A stretch of 64,000 nucleotides of DNA from Diploptera punctata (taxonomy: Eukaryota; Arthropoda; Insecta; Blattodea; Blaberidae), in contig JASPKZ010001596.1 in NCBI GenBank assembly GCA_030220185.1, positions 558,001 to 622,000 of the forward strand, written 5' to 3'. Shown here piece by piece: positions 1-11,917 of this stretch. The position numbers and the translations under genes are program-made. Numbering within the stretch: position 1 is the first letter of the stretch; every line of letters begins with the position of its first letter. The notes beneath the pieces were generated by a model, which was not told where the DNA came from, did no database searches, and saw only the letters and a program-made list of their open reading frames with translations.

Positions 1-471
1 AACACTAGACCACTGAAGTAATTACACATTCTAAATGTGTTAGTGAAAAAAAAAAGTGCTGCGGATGAGAAGATCATGCATCACCTGACATCTAAAGGCA
101 AGACAAAGTGTTAAAACGATCACAAGAAAATGTGCACAACACACACGAATCACCCAAACACAACTAGAGAGCACCAATTATATACTTAATGGGTAACTAC
201 ATGCCAATCGACAGCACTTTTCATCATGTTTCTTTACAGCCTATGTCAAACAAAAATTGACCATATAATACCAAGAGTTATTTGATTAAATACAAATCAT
301 TATTTATACGTATTATAACTACACTATGCTATGTGAGAATCAGAGGAATATAACTCCATTTTATTGATTTTACAAGAGGAAAGAAATAAAGTGTTTAGGG
401 TAATTTTTAAGAATTTCTACAGATTTGAATTGAACCTTTATAGGAAAAAATCACTATGAGGTTTAATTTAA

Positions 472-660
472 GAATAAATTAAAATACTTCATATCTCAGC
501 TCATATCCAGTCTTCTAATTATACTGCAGTTTCGAAGAGGGAAGAAGTAGTTCTTCCGATCAGTCGAAGAGATATTAAGATGAAGCTGCCAATACTTTGA
601 AACTGCAGTATAATTAGAAGACTGGAAATGAGGTGAGGTATGAAGTATTTTAATTTAATC
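472..660. mobile_element. small PLE-type fold-back element
   Basis: Two arms (about 478-536 and 594-655) are inverted copies running from AAAATACTTCAT through ATTAGAAGACTGG to CTGCAGTTTC. The right half contains GATGAAGCTG...CTTTGAAACTGCAGT, which resembles stem II, GAAA and the palindromic stem III of a hammerhead; the CTGA box is lost. The outer flank has GAAAAAATCACTATGAGGTTT, also found beside other copies in this window. Confidence 0.7.
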
Positions 661-864
661 TTTCTACAGCTTTATTCAAATTTTTAAATAGTAAAAAGGT
701 AAAAGTTATTCTACTACATGCCTCAAGGGAGGTATTCTTGAGGTGGTAGGAGGTATAAAATCATCCAACCTTTTAGACAATCGGTATGAGATCCCAGTCT
801 TGCATGACAGACACATTTACCTCCAGAACATCTGTTATCATCTTACCTGATATTTCGTTGTTTC

Positions 865-904
865 CTGTTAGACATGTTTCAAAGCATCTTTGCTCCATCA
901 TCAG
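865..904 (-). ncRNA. hammerhead ribozyme core (PLE type)
   Basis: On the minus strand: canonical CTGATGA (898-904), stem II GAGCA/TGCTT with loop AAGA, GAAA, palindromic stem III ACATGT (872-877), then C as the position-17 base before TAACAG. Stem I is weak, because only CTGT upstream can pair with ACAG. Core and stem II are good; activity is unknown. Confidence 0.6.
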
Positions 905-1004
905 TTGGTACAGACTGATCATGTTTAAAGTTGAAAAATTTAAAGAATTATTATAGCCTAAATAAACTAATAAAAATCAACCAAAATGAAAAGATTGATC
1001 TTCT

Positions 1005-1260
1005 TTTTCTTCCTCTATACATGAAAGCTGGCAGCTTGTTGCGTATTCATTCACTACAGGTTTGGGATATGGTGACGTCCTTCCATTGTAGTTGTGGTCT
1101 TCCTAAGGCCTTTTCTGTTGAGGTGTCCAACCACGTACTTTCTTCACTAATCTACTGTTCTCCATTCTCTCTATGTGATCGTTCCAATTTAGTCTTCTAT
1201 CATTTATCCAGAGGTTTATAGGTTCAATTTCACATTCTTCTCTAATAACAGAGCTGTGAA
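1005..1260 (-). mobile_element. LINE ORF2 C-terminal fragment
   Basis: Minus-strand reading gives RRLNWNDHIERMENSRLV and, further on, LGRPQLQWKD. The W..H..RM and GRP.L.WKD pattern is typical of the extreme C terminus of many insect non-LTR ORF2 proteins. A frame break lies between the two pieces. It sits inside the PLE-derived unit. Confidence 0.6.
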
Positions 1261-1829
1261 TTTTCTCTCTCAGTGATTTTTCTATGATTTTTCCTTAAAA
1301 CTTTTATTTCGATAGTTTTATTAATTTGTTTTATTTTTTGAGTTTGATGACAGCAAAAACAAAATGTGCACACTGTGATAAGATATACATAGGGAAGAGA
1401 AAGAGGAATTTAACTTCTAGAACTAAAGAGCACATAAGAAATGTAAAAAAAAAAAAAAAGTAGAAAAATCTGCAATAGCTGCTCACGTTTGGTCAGAAAA
1501 GACATAAATTAGATGCAGATACAAAATTATTGAAACACAAAACACAAAAGAACTCACCATATGGGGGGAAAAAAATCTACATACAGAAGAACAAGGAGAG
1601 AATCATGAATTTTGAAATTCCCAGGGAGAGAAATTTAATAAGCAAAAAGATTGAGCGGGAGTCGAGATCCAGGACCGACAACTTAAAGATCATCAATCTG
1701 TACCAACTGTTGATGGAGCAAAGATGCTTCGAAACAAGTCTTACAAGAAACAACGAAATATGAGGTAAGATGACGGCAGACCCAACTTATTAAGTAGAAC
1801 CTCATAATATTACTTCCTATTGTATTTTC

Positions 1830-2100
1830 ATAAGTTTATGGTACTCATTTCCATTAGAGGCTGAGCCGACCCCAGGGCCATCATGTTGTCAGAATGTTTG
1901 AGACAATTTAAAAATCCTGACTTCATCGGGACTCAAACCCATGACCTTCCAGCTTGCAGAATATTAATAAACCTACTATGCTATGGTGTGCCCAATTCAA
2001 AGCTTTTATATTCTTTTAAAAATTCATCAATCCTGGCTGGATTTGATCCTGCAAACCTCAGAACCAGAGGTAAGCACTGTAACCACTAGTCCACCAGAAC
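1830..2100 (-). mobile_element. tRNA-derived SINE copy (family 3)
   Basis: On the minus strand, tRNA-like B-box sequence (rc of GGGACTCAAACCC, about 1929-1941) is followed by the body that recurs at 29.99-30.26, 36.09-36.26 and 52.15-52.44 kb, with CATTTCCATTAGAGGCTGAG and CAGGGCCAT as markers. A related body piece with CTTTTAGACAATCGG lies at about 700-830. The copy is diverged. Confidence 0.55.
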
Positions 2101-2102
2101 TG

Positions 2103-2345
2103 TCCTGCCATAGCCGAGTGGTTTAAGGCATGATGTTTTGGTGCACAGCTTCGGGACTGCACTAGTTCGAGTTCCCATGCACAAAGAAATTTTCTCATTG
2201 AATTTCACCCACTACAGGACCGGTGCTCACTCAGCAGTCTTAAGAATTTGTGAAGTTACAACAATAAGCAGCTCCAGGTTGAGAAAATCAGCTGTTACAG
2301 CTGGGGGATCCGACATGCCTACATTAGTGGGCATGTTAGGGTGAG
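2103..2345 (+). mobile_element. tRNA-derived SINE copy (family 2, Leu/Ser-like head)
   Basis: TGCCATAGCCGAGTGG resembles an A box, and AGTTCGAGTTCCC a B box about 60 bases later. The body has TTTCTCATTGAATTTC, CAGGACCGGTGC and CAGCTCCAGGTTGAGAA. Close relatives lie at 32697-33020 and 51030-51310. It is a pseudo-tRNA head, not a functional tRNA. Confidence 0.65.
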
Positions 2346-2659
2346 AAAATGGGTGAGTTAGTACACCAGATTAGTAGCTTGTTAGCGGGTATTTGTGATA
2401 GGTTGGCTACACTGTCTGAACAATGACTAATACATATTTTCATAGCCAACATGATGATTTTAGGTCTCTTTCACTTCAAATTCTCACTTCATTTTAAGGC
2501 ATTTCTCATTTTTTGGGGGGAGGGTAATCAACATATATACTTAACTCATGTAATTATTCATATACTGCAATAATAAATTGTGTTGAACTTTTATAGGAAA
2601 AATCACCTCATATCCAGTCTTCTAATTATATTGGTCTCAAAGCTTATGCACTTTTATCT

Positions 2660-5600
2660 TCAGTAATTTCTGGTCAACAAGGAATTACTGAAGATGAAGG
2701 TCCCTAAGCTATGAAACCAGTGACAAGAAATTACTGAAGGTGAAGCTGCCTAAGCTTTGAAACTGGTGACAAGAAATTACTGAAGATGAAGCTCCTTAAT
2801 CTTTGAAACTGGTGACAAGAAATTACTGAAGATGAAGCTCCCTAAGCTTTGAAACCGATGATAAAAAATTACTGAAGATGAAGCTCCCTAAGCTTTGAAA
2901 CTGGTGATAAGAAATTATGAAGATGAAGCTCCCTAAGCTTTAAAACCGGTGACAAATTACTGAAGATGAAACTCCCTAAGCTTTGAAACTGGTGATAAGA
3001 AATTACTGAAGATGAAGCTCCCTAAGCTTTAAAACCGGTGACAAGAAATTACTGAAGATTAAACTCCCTAAGCTTTGAAACTGGTGATAAGAAATTACTG
3101 AAGAAGAAGCTCCCTAAGCTTTAAAACCGGTGACAAATTACTGAAGATGAAGCTCCCTAAGCTTTAAAACCGGTGACAAATTACTGAAGATGAAACTCCC
3201 TAAGCTTTGAAACCAGTGACAAGAAATTACTGAAGATGAAGCTCCCTAAGCTTTGAAACCGGTGATAAGAAATTACTGAAGATGAAGCTCCCTAAGCTTT
3301 AAAACCAGTGACAAATTACTGAAGATGAAACTCCCTAAGCTTTTAAACCGGTGACAAGAAATTACTGAAGATGAAACTCCATAAGCTTTGAAACTGGTGA
3401 TAAGAAATTACTGAAGATGAAGCTCCCTAAGCTTTAAAACCGGTGACAAATTACTGAAGATGAAACTCCCTAAGCTTTGAAACTGGTGATAAGAAATTAC
3501 TGAAGATGAAGCTCCCTTAGTTTTAAAACCGGTGACAAATTAGTGAAGATGAAACTCCCTAAGCTTTGAAACTGGTGACAAGAAATTACTGAAGATGAAG
3601 CTCCCTAAGCTTTAAAACCGGTAACAAATTACTGAAGATGAAACTCCCTAAGCTTTCAAACCGGTGACAAGAAATTACTGAAAATGAAGCTCCCTAAGCT
3701 TTAAAACCGGTGACAAATTACTGAAGATGAAACTCCCTAAGCTTTGAAACCGGTGACAAGAAATTACTGAAGATGAAGCTCCTTAAGCTTTGAAACTGGT
3801 GATAAGAAATTACTCAAGATGAAGCTCCCTCAGCTTTAAAACCGGTGACAAATTACTGAAGATGAAACTCCCTAAGCTTTGAAACTGGTGAAAAGAAATT
3901 ACCGAAGATGAAGCTCCCTAAGCTTTAAAACCGGTGACAAATTACTGAAGATGAAACTCCCTAAGCTTTGAAACCGGTGACAAGAAATTACTGAAGGTGA
4001 AGCTCCCTAAGCTTTAAAACCGGTGACAAATTACTGAAGATGAAACACCCTAAGCTTTGAAACTGGTGATAAGAAATTACTGAAGATGAAGCTCCCTAAG
4101 CCTTGAAACTGGTGACAAGAAATTACTGAAGATGTAGCTCCCTAAGCTTTGAAACCGGTGATAAGAAATTATTGAAGATGAAGATTTTGAAACCGGTGAT
4201 AAGAAATTACTGAAGATGAAGCTCCCTAAGCTTTAAAACCGGTGACAAATTACTGAAAATGAAACTCCCTAAGCTTTGAAACTGGTGATAAGAAATTACT
4301 GAAGATGAAGCTCCCTAAGCCTTGAAACTGGTGACAAGAAATTACTGAAGATGTAGCTCCCTAAGCTTTGAAACCGGTGATAAGAAATTACTGAACATGA
4401 AGCTCCCTAAGCCTTGAAACTGGTGACAAGAAATTACTGAAGATGAAGCTCCCTAAGCTTTGAAACCGGTGATAAGAAATTACTGAAGATGAAGCTCCCT
4501 AAGCCTTGAAACTGGTGACAAGAAATTCTTGAAGATGAAGCTCCATAAGCTTTGAAACCGCTGACAAATTAGTGAAGATGAAACTCTCTAAGCTTTGAAA
4601 CTGGTGATAAGAAATTACTGAAGATGAAGCTCCTTAAGCCTTGAAAATGGTGACAAGAAATTACTGAAGATGTAGCTCCCTAAACTCTGAAACCAGTGAC
4701 AAGAAGAAATTACTGAAGATGAAGGTCCCTAAGCCTTGAAACTGGTGATAAGAAATTACTGAAGATGAAGCTCCCTAAGCTTTGAAACCGGTGATAAGAA
4801 ATTACTGAAGATGAAGCTCCCTAAGCCTTGAAACTGGTGACAAGAAATTACTGAAGATGAAGCTCCCTAAGCTTTAAAACCGGTGACAAATTACTGAAGA
4901 TGAAACTCCCTAAGCTTTGAAACTGCTGATAAGAAATTACTGAAGATGAAGCTCCCTAAGCCTTGAAACTGGTGACAAGAAATTACTGAAGATGTAGCTC
5001 CCTAAACTCTGAAACTGGTGACAAGAAGAAATTTCTGAAGATGAAGCTCCCTAAGCATTGAAAGCGGTGATAAGAAATTACTGAATATGAAGATTTTGAA
5101 ACCAGTGATAAGAAATTACTGAAGATGAAGCTCCCTAAGCTTTAAAACTGGTGACAAATTACTGAAGATGAAACTCCCTAAGCTGTGATACTGGTGATCA
5201 GAAATTGACTGCGATTTGAAGCTCCCTACGCTTGAAAACTGGTGATCCCGCATTTACTGCCAGCTGTCGCTCCCTCAGCTTTGAAACCGGTGATAAGAAA
5301 TTAATGAAGATGTAAGCTCCCTAAGCCTTGAAACTGGTGACAAGAAATTACTGAATAATGAAGCTTCCCTAAGCTTTGAAAAACTGGGGTGACCGAAATT
5401 ACTGAAGATGAAAGTCCCTAAGCCTTGAAACCGGTGATAAGAAATTACTGAATATGAAGCTCCCTAAGCCTTGATTGAAACTGGTTGACAAGAAATTAAT
5501 GAAGATGAAGCTCCCTACCAGCTTTGAAAGACGGGTGACAAAAAAAATTATCTGAAGATGACGCTCCCTACGCTTTGAAAACCGGTGAATTAAGAAATAG

Positions 5601-8600
5601 TAGGAAGATGAAGCTCCCTACGCCTTTAAACCTGGTGACAAGGAAATTACTGAAGATTGAAACTCCCAAAGCCTTTGAAACTGGTGACAAAGAAATTACT
5701 GAAGATGTAGCTCCCTAATTCTGAAATCAGTGACAAGAAGAAATTACTGAAGATGAAGCTCCCTAAGCTTTGAAACTGGTGACAAGAAATTACTGAAGAT
5801 GTAGCTCCCTAAGCTTTGAAACCGAGTGACAAGAAATTAGTGAAGATGAAGCTCCCAAGCTTTGAAAACCGGGTGACTAGAAATTACTGAAGATGAAACT
5901 CCATAAGCTTTAAACCAGTGACAAGAAATTACTGAAGATGAAGCTCTCTAAGCTTTGAAACTTTGGTGACAAGAATTACTGAAGATGAAGCTCCCTAAGC
6001 TTTGAAACCAGGTGACTAGAAATTACTGAAGATGTACTCCCTAAGCTTTGAAACCGTGGTGATAGAAATTACTGAAGATGAAGCTCCCTAACCTTTGAAA
6101 CCGGTGACTAGAAATTACTGAAGATGAAACTCCATAAGCTTTGAAACCAGTGTAAAGAAATTACTGAAGATGAAGCTCCCTAAGCTTGTGAACCGGTTGA
6201 CAAGAAATTATTGAAGATGAAGCTCCCTAAGCTTTGAAACTGCTGATAAGAAATTACTGAAGATGAAGCTCCCTAAGCTTTTGAAACTGGTGATTAAGAA
6301 TTACTGAAGATGAAGCTCCCTAAGCTTTGACAATGGTGACTATAAATTACGTAGATGTAGCTCCCTAAACTCTGAAACCAGTGACAAGAGAAATTACTGA
6401 AGATGAAGGTCCCTAAGCCTTGAAACCGGTGACTAAGAAATTACTGAAGATGAAGCTCCCTAAGCTTTGAAACCGTGATAAGAAAATTACTGAAGATGAA
6501 GCTCCCTAAGCCTTGAAAACTGGTGACAAGAAATTACTGAAGATGAAGCTCCCTAAGCTTTAAAAACCGGTGACAAGAATTATGAAGATGAAACTCCCTA
6601 AGCTTTGAAACACTGCTGATAAGAAATTACTGAAGATTGAAGCTCCCTAAGCTTGAAACTGGTGACAAGAAATTACTGAAGATGTAGCTCCTAAACTCTG
6701 AAACTGGTGACAAGAAGAAATTTCTGAAGATGAAGCTCCCTAAGCATTGAAAGCGGTGATAAGAAATTACTGAATATGAAGATTTTGAAACCAGTGATAA
6801 GAAATTACTGAAGATGAAGCTCCCTAAGCTTTAAAACTGGTGACAAATTACTGAAGATGAAACTCCCTAAGCTTTGATACTGGTGATAAGAAATTACTGA
6901 AGATGAAGCTCCCTAAGCTTTGAAACTGGTGACAAGAATTTACTGAAGATGTAGCTCCCTAAGCTTTGAAACCGGTGATAAGAAATTACTGAAGATGAAG
7001 CTCCCTAAGCCTTGAAACTGGTGACAAGAAATTACTGAAGATGAAGCTCCCTAAGCTTTGAAACCGGTGATAAGAAATTACTGAATATGAAGCTCACTAA
7101 GCCTTGAAACTGGTGACAAGAAATTACTGAAGATGAAGCTCCCTAAGCCTTGAAACTGGTGACAAAAAATTACTGAAGATGAAGCTCCCTAAGCTTTGAA
7201 ACCGGTGATAAGAAATTACTGAAGATGAAGCTCCCTAAGCTTTAAAACCGGTGACAAATTACTGAAGATGAAACTCCCTAAGCTTTGAAACTGGTGATAA
7301 GAAATTACTGAAGATGAAGCTCCCTAAGCCTTGAAACTGGTGACAAGAAATTACTGAAGATGTAGCTCCCTAAATTCTGAAATCAGTGACAAGAAGAAAT
7401 TACTGAAGATGAAGCTCCCTAAGCTTTGAAACTGGTGACAAGAAATTACTGAAGATGAAGCTCCCTAAGCTTTGAAACCAGTGACAAGAAATTAGTGAAG
7501 ATGAAGCTCCCTAAGCTTTGAAACCGGTGACTAGAAATTACTGAAGATGAAACTCCATAAGCTTTGAAACCAGTGACAAGAAATTACTGAAGATGAAGCT
7601 CTCTAAGCTTTGAAACTGGTGACAAGAAATTACTGAAGATGAAGCTCCCTAAGCTTTGAAACCAGTGACTAGAAATTACTGAAGATGTAACTCCATAAGC
7701 TTTGAAACCAGTGACAAGAAATTACTGAAGATGAAGCTCCCTAAACTTTGAAACCGGTGACTAGAAATTACTGAAGATGAAACTCCATAAGCTTTGAAAC
7801 CAGTGACAAGAAATTACTGAAGATGAAGCTCCCTAAGCTTTGAAACCGGTGACAAGAAATTATTGAAGATGAAGCTCCCTAAGCTTTGAAACTGATGATA
7901 AGAAATTACTGAAGGTGAAGCTCCCTAAGCTTTGAAACCGATGATAAGAAATTACTGAAGATGAAGCTCCCTAAGCTTTGAAACAGGTGACTATAAATTA
8001 CTGAAGAAACTCCATAAGCTTTGAAACCAGTGACAAGAAATTACTGAAGATGAAGCTCCCTAAGCTTTGAAACCGGTGACTAGAAATTACTGAAGATGAA
8101 ACTCCATAAGCTTTGAAACCAGTGACAAGAAATTACTGAAGATAAAGCTCCCTAAGCTTTGAAACCGGTGACTAGAAATTACTGAAGATGAAGCTCCCTA
8201 AGCTTTGAAACTGGTGACAAGAAATTACTGAAGATGAAGCTCCCTAAGCTTTGAAACCGATGATAAGAAATTACTGAAGATGTAGCTCCCTAAGCTTTGA
8301 AACTGGTGACAAGAAATTACTGAAGATGAAGCTCCCTAAGCTTTGAAACCAGTGACTAGAAATTACTGAAGATGTGACTCCCTAAGCTTTGAAACCAGTG
8401 ACAAGAAATTACTGAAGATGAAGCTCCCTAAGCTTTGAAACCGATGATAAGAAATTACTGAAGATGAAGCTCCCTAAGCTTTGAAACTGGTGACAAGAAA
8501 TCACTGAAGATGAAGCTCCCTAAGCTTTGAAACCGATGATAAGAAATCACTGAAGATGAAGCTCCCTAAGCTTTGAAACCGATGATAAGAAATTACTGAA

Positions 8601-9290
8601 GATGAAGCTCCCTAAGCTTTGAAACTGGTGACAAGAAATTACTGAAGATGAAGCTCCCTAAGCTTTGAAACCAGTGACTAGAAATTACTGAAGATGTAAC
8701 TCCCTAAGCTTTGAAACCGGTGACAAGAAATTACGAAGATGAAGCTCCCTAAGCTTTGAAACCGATGATAAAAAATTACTGAAGATGAAACTCCATAAGC
8801 TTTGAAACCAGTGACAAGAAATTACTGAAGATGAAGCTCCCTAAGCTTTGAAACCGGTGACTAGAAATTACTGAAGATGAAACTCCATAAGCTTTGAAAC
8901 CAGTGACAAGAAATTACTGAAGATGAAGCTCCCTAAGCTTTGAAACCGGTGACAAGAAATTACTGAAGATTAAGCTCCCTAAGCTTTGAAACCGATGATA
9001 AGAAATTACTGAAGATGAAGCTCCCTAAGCTTTGAAACCGGTGACAAGAAATTACTGAAGATGACGCTACCTAAGCTTTGAAACCAGCGACTAGAAGAAA
9101 TTACTGAAGATGAAGCTCCCTAAGCTTTGAGGTTTTGAAACCGATGATAAGAAATTACTGAAGATGAAGCTCCCTAAGCTTTGAAACCGATGATGTGAAA
9201 TTACTGAAGATGAAGCTCCCTAAGCTTTGAAACCTGTTTCAAGAAATTACTGAAGGTGAAGCTGCCTAAACTTTGAAACCGGTATAATTA
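2660..9290 (+). repeat. ~46-bp satellite built from a hammerhead ribozyme core
   Basis: About 140 tandem units of 46 bp (a 43-bp variant lacks AAG). Each unit reads AAGAAATTA, CTGAAGA, TGAAGCTCCCTAAGCTTT, GAAACCGGTGAT. CTGAAGA matches the hammerhead box CTGANGA. AAGCT/AGCTT with loop CCCTA is a perfect stem II. GAAA follows, and ACCGGT is a palindromic stem III. The base after stem III is G rather than A, C or T, and no stem I 3' strand follows, so most units should not cleave. Higher-order dimers occur: 46+43 in about 2940-4070 and 46+46 (CTAGAAATTA/CTCCATAAG variants) in about 7540-8950. Confidence 0.93.
5195..6720 (+). other. indel-noisy stretch of the satellite, probably uncorrected sequence
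   Basis: Units here have scattered single-base insertions and odd substitutions (GAAAAACTGGGGTGACC, ACGGGTGACAAAAAAAATT, GGTGATCCCGCATTTACTG) that are absent from units on either side. The segment around 6360-6890 is a noisy near-copy of 4680-5200, with the same landmark variants in the same order. This pattern suggests error-prone read sequence used to fill a gap, with possible false duplication. Confidence 0.6.
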
Positions 9291-9364
9291 GAAGACTGGA
9301 TATGAGGTGAGGTATAAAGCATTTTAATTTAAATCTTAATAATAAATTGTGTTATATTATTTTT

Positions 9365-9545
9365 AGTCTGTTCATCTTACCTCAATATTAATGTTGATTT
9401 GTTCTTGGACATGTTTCAAAACCATTCTATTTTATCGTCAGCTTGTCCAGACTGACGATAAAACAGAATTATTTTGAAACATGTCCAAGAACAAATCAAC
9501 ATTAATATTGCAGTAAGATGATCAGACTAAAAATAATATAATTAA
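9365..9545. mobile_element. PLE-type fold-back element, short
   Basis: The arms are inverted: TTACCTCAATATTAATG, GATTTGTTCTTGGACATG at 9373-9415 against CATGTCCAAGAACAAATC, AACATTAATATTGCAG at 9480-9520. The centre carries CTGACGA, a weak stem II and GAAACATGTC on the plus strand, a degraded hammerhead. It is related to 26.92-27.32, 55.90-56.48 and 58.63-58.72 kb. Confidence 0.75.
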
Positions 9546-9884
9546 AATAACCTCAAAATATCACTTCCTAAAATTAGATATTAATAAATTGTGTTTTTCA
9601 ATTTTTTTTTATTTGAATTTATGTAGGTGGCATGGTGGTATAGAATACCCCAATCTTGTGCAATTTATCAACAATGGATATTTTACAGAATGAAGTTGCC
9701 AACATGAGGCCAAACTTTCAATCTAAAGGACCAGGACCTTAATTTATTTTCTTGGAGTCAGAGTGGCACGGCTATACCCCTGGATGTTCATTTTAATAGC
9801 CTTCAACAATACACATGAACTATGATAGGAGAATTTTTCTACCTGGTCATAGAATGTTGGTAAACGTGGGATATCCCCTCAGTG

Positions 9885-10125
9885 TAGCACACCACAGCAC
9901 AATTGGTTAAGGCAATACACCACACGCTGGAAGATTGGGGTTAGAGTCCAAACGGGGTCAGAATTTTTAAACTAACCAAATCTTCTGGCAGCACCATTGT
10001 CCTGGGGTTGATTCAACCTCTAACAGAAATGAGTACTGGACAATTGGTTCCCCCTGAAGGGCCATGGCAACGGTCACCCCCAGAAGACATCTACAACCTC
10101 TTCTGATCTAGGTTTCCATTTGTAA
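9885..10125 (+). mobile_element. tRNA-derived SINE copy (family 3-like)
   Basis: The head CACAGCACAATTGGTTAAGG and a GGGGTTAGAGTCC B-box-like motif are followed by a body with TTTTTAAACTAACC, GGGGTTGATTCAACC and GAAATGAGTACTGGACAATTGG. The body matches the reverse-oriented family-3 copies elsewhere. No coding potential. Confidence 0.5.
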
Positions 10126-11917
10126 TATCCACAAAGAGATGTATGACTGCTAATTTTATTTGTCAAATATTGAAAATTTAACCCTTTGAAATTATATACG
10201 AAAATATAGTTTCCCCTCTCTAACACTCAAAATAAGGAGAATATAAATTCATGAAAATATGTATTATCCTAAGTAACATGTTTGTATAGAATATATAGGA
10301 GAATCTTTAAAATAGGAATATCATTTGCAATTCTTAACAATGCATTAATTAAGTAATGTAAATTAATTAATGGTCATATTATTCGTTTTTTTAAAATATC
10401 TTAATGATGGGACAAATTTATATTTGACAAGAAAATAAATACGCCTAGAACTGGGGTTGAAACAACCCAGGACACCTTTGCCGTCTCCTATGTCAATGCT
10501 CTTTTCCATCTGAGCTACCCTAGGCCATGGAAAGCGCCATGACATCGAAAGTCAAAGGTCCTGGGTTCAAACTCTCCCAATCTAGGCGGAAATAATTTTT
10601 TCTTTTTTTATTACTTAAATAAAAATTAAAACATAGTTTTAATTTTTATTTAATAATTAAATATAGGATTTTTCACATCAAGTAAACACAACATTGATTA
10701 CATACATAAGTAGTGTTGTTTTATTCTTACGCATGCACAAACGATGAATAGAATAATTTTGGGAATTTAAAGTGTTTTCAAAATTACAGCTTCTGTATAA
10801 TTATACAAACAATTAGAAAGGAGATTTTTATAAGCGGAGAGAAACAAATTGTTTTGTATGTGCTTCCAACAGTTTAGTAAAAATATATCCTAAAAATGAG
10901 CCATTGAAGGCTAGGGGGAAAATTGGTGAATAACAGCAGTAAATTTACTAGGTGAATCAGCATGGAACATTAATCCTGCTCATAATGAAATTGTAACTAA
11001 TGTATATCTAATTGAAATCTGGGAAAAAGTGTAAACGGCTGATTAGGTAGGGCCCCTAATAAAAATTTTTGTCATAACTAAATCAAGAACATGGAAGTTA
11101 ATTATGGCTAACCAACCTTACATTGTAAATTCCCATAAATTAATGAATGTTTGTTTCATAAGCACGAATGTTTTCTAATCTGATGACAGTTCCCATACAA
11201 AATTTAATTTAATTTGGTGCATCATGGTATCCCAATATATAGTGTTCGGCAAAGCATAACCTTATACAAAGTTTTGTTTACGTTTTCAAACTGAACTTAA
11301 GGCTCGGATTGGGTATGTGGGGCCAAACCGACCATAAAACATTGATGCCCTTACCCATTCCACTACCCCATTGTTCTCCCCTCAAGAACATGTATGAAAT
11401 CAACATCTTTTTTTACCTCTTCCTATCGCACTAAACTAGTTTTAAACACTAAGATAAACTTAGAAATAGAGAGCAGAAGCTTAAAGATAATTTAAAATAA
11501 TTTTTCCAACGTGTCTGCCTAATCCTCCAGAATAAAACTATTATTACTAAATGCGAGAAAAGTATTAAAACTTGTTACTTACAGGTTTTAGATTGTGAAA
11601 CACGACCACAAACACAATGGGGCAAACAACATAAACAGCCCACTCCATAACATATTTAAACCCTCGTTTTCCCTCCCCTTGCAGCTGTTAGCTGGTTGTT
11701 CATGCCACGTGGAAACAATAAACACCTGAAAGCTAAAATACCAAATCAAAAACCAATACACATGATACAACCCTTTTTTTTTATGAATGGAATGGATGTT
11801 AATAACTGTCTTTTAAAAAAATGTGTTTCACACAAAATGAGGTGAAGAATTATTTTCGTTCCCAGATATACTGGATGAATAACTTGCAAAATTACACATA
11901 CTTGTGTATGTATGACG
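10126..11917. other. gene-free AT-rich stretch
   Basis: No coding exon or intact element is recognised. At 10440-10600 two tRNA-like pseudo-heads face each other (inverted GAGCTACCCTAGGC and a B-box-like GGTCCTGGGTTCAAACTC), related to SINE family 1. The rest is AT-rich sequence without clear structure. Confidence 0.5.

Larger units (their letters stand above)
820..1800 (+). mobile_element. PLE-derived fold-back with GIY-YIG endonuclease remnant
   Basis: The right part (about 1360-1780, plus strand) reads CDKIYIGKRKRN, then KEHIRNVK and, after frameshifts, YIQKNKERIMNFEIPRERN. This is the YIG half and downstream region of the GIY-YIG domain seen in other copies here. A poly(A) tract at about 1446-1459 breaks the frame. 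The left end (848-904) is an inverted copy of the 3' tail that includes a hammerhead core. Ends are TCTTACCTGATATTTCG and its complement near 1748-1775. Confidence 0.7.
2585..9335. mobile_element. fold-back element expanded by an internal satellite
   Basis: The left end (about 2600-2660: CACCTCATATCCAGTCTTC, then AATTATATTGGTCTC, then an inverted ATCTTCAGTAATTTCT) is an inverted copy of the right end (about 9243-9318: AGAAATTACTGAAGG, GGTATAATTAGAAGACTGG, ATATGAGGTGAGGTA). The satellite fills the space between the arms. The ends match the small fold-back at 472-660, so this looks like the same element type with an expanded core. Confidence 0.75.

Noticed and set aside
2660..9290. Direct repeats resembling a CRISPR array
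   Set aside because: Units are contiguous with no unique spacers, the context is eukaryotic, and the repeats match a hammerhead core within a fold-back element.
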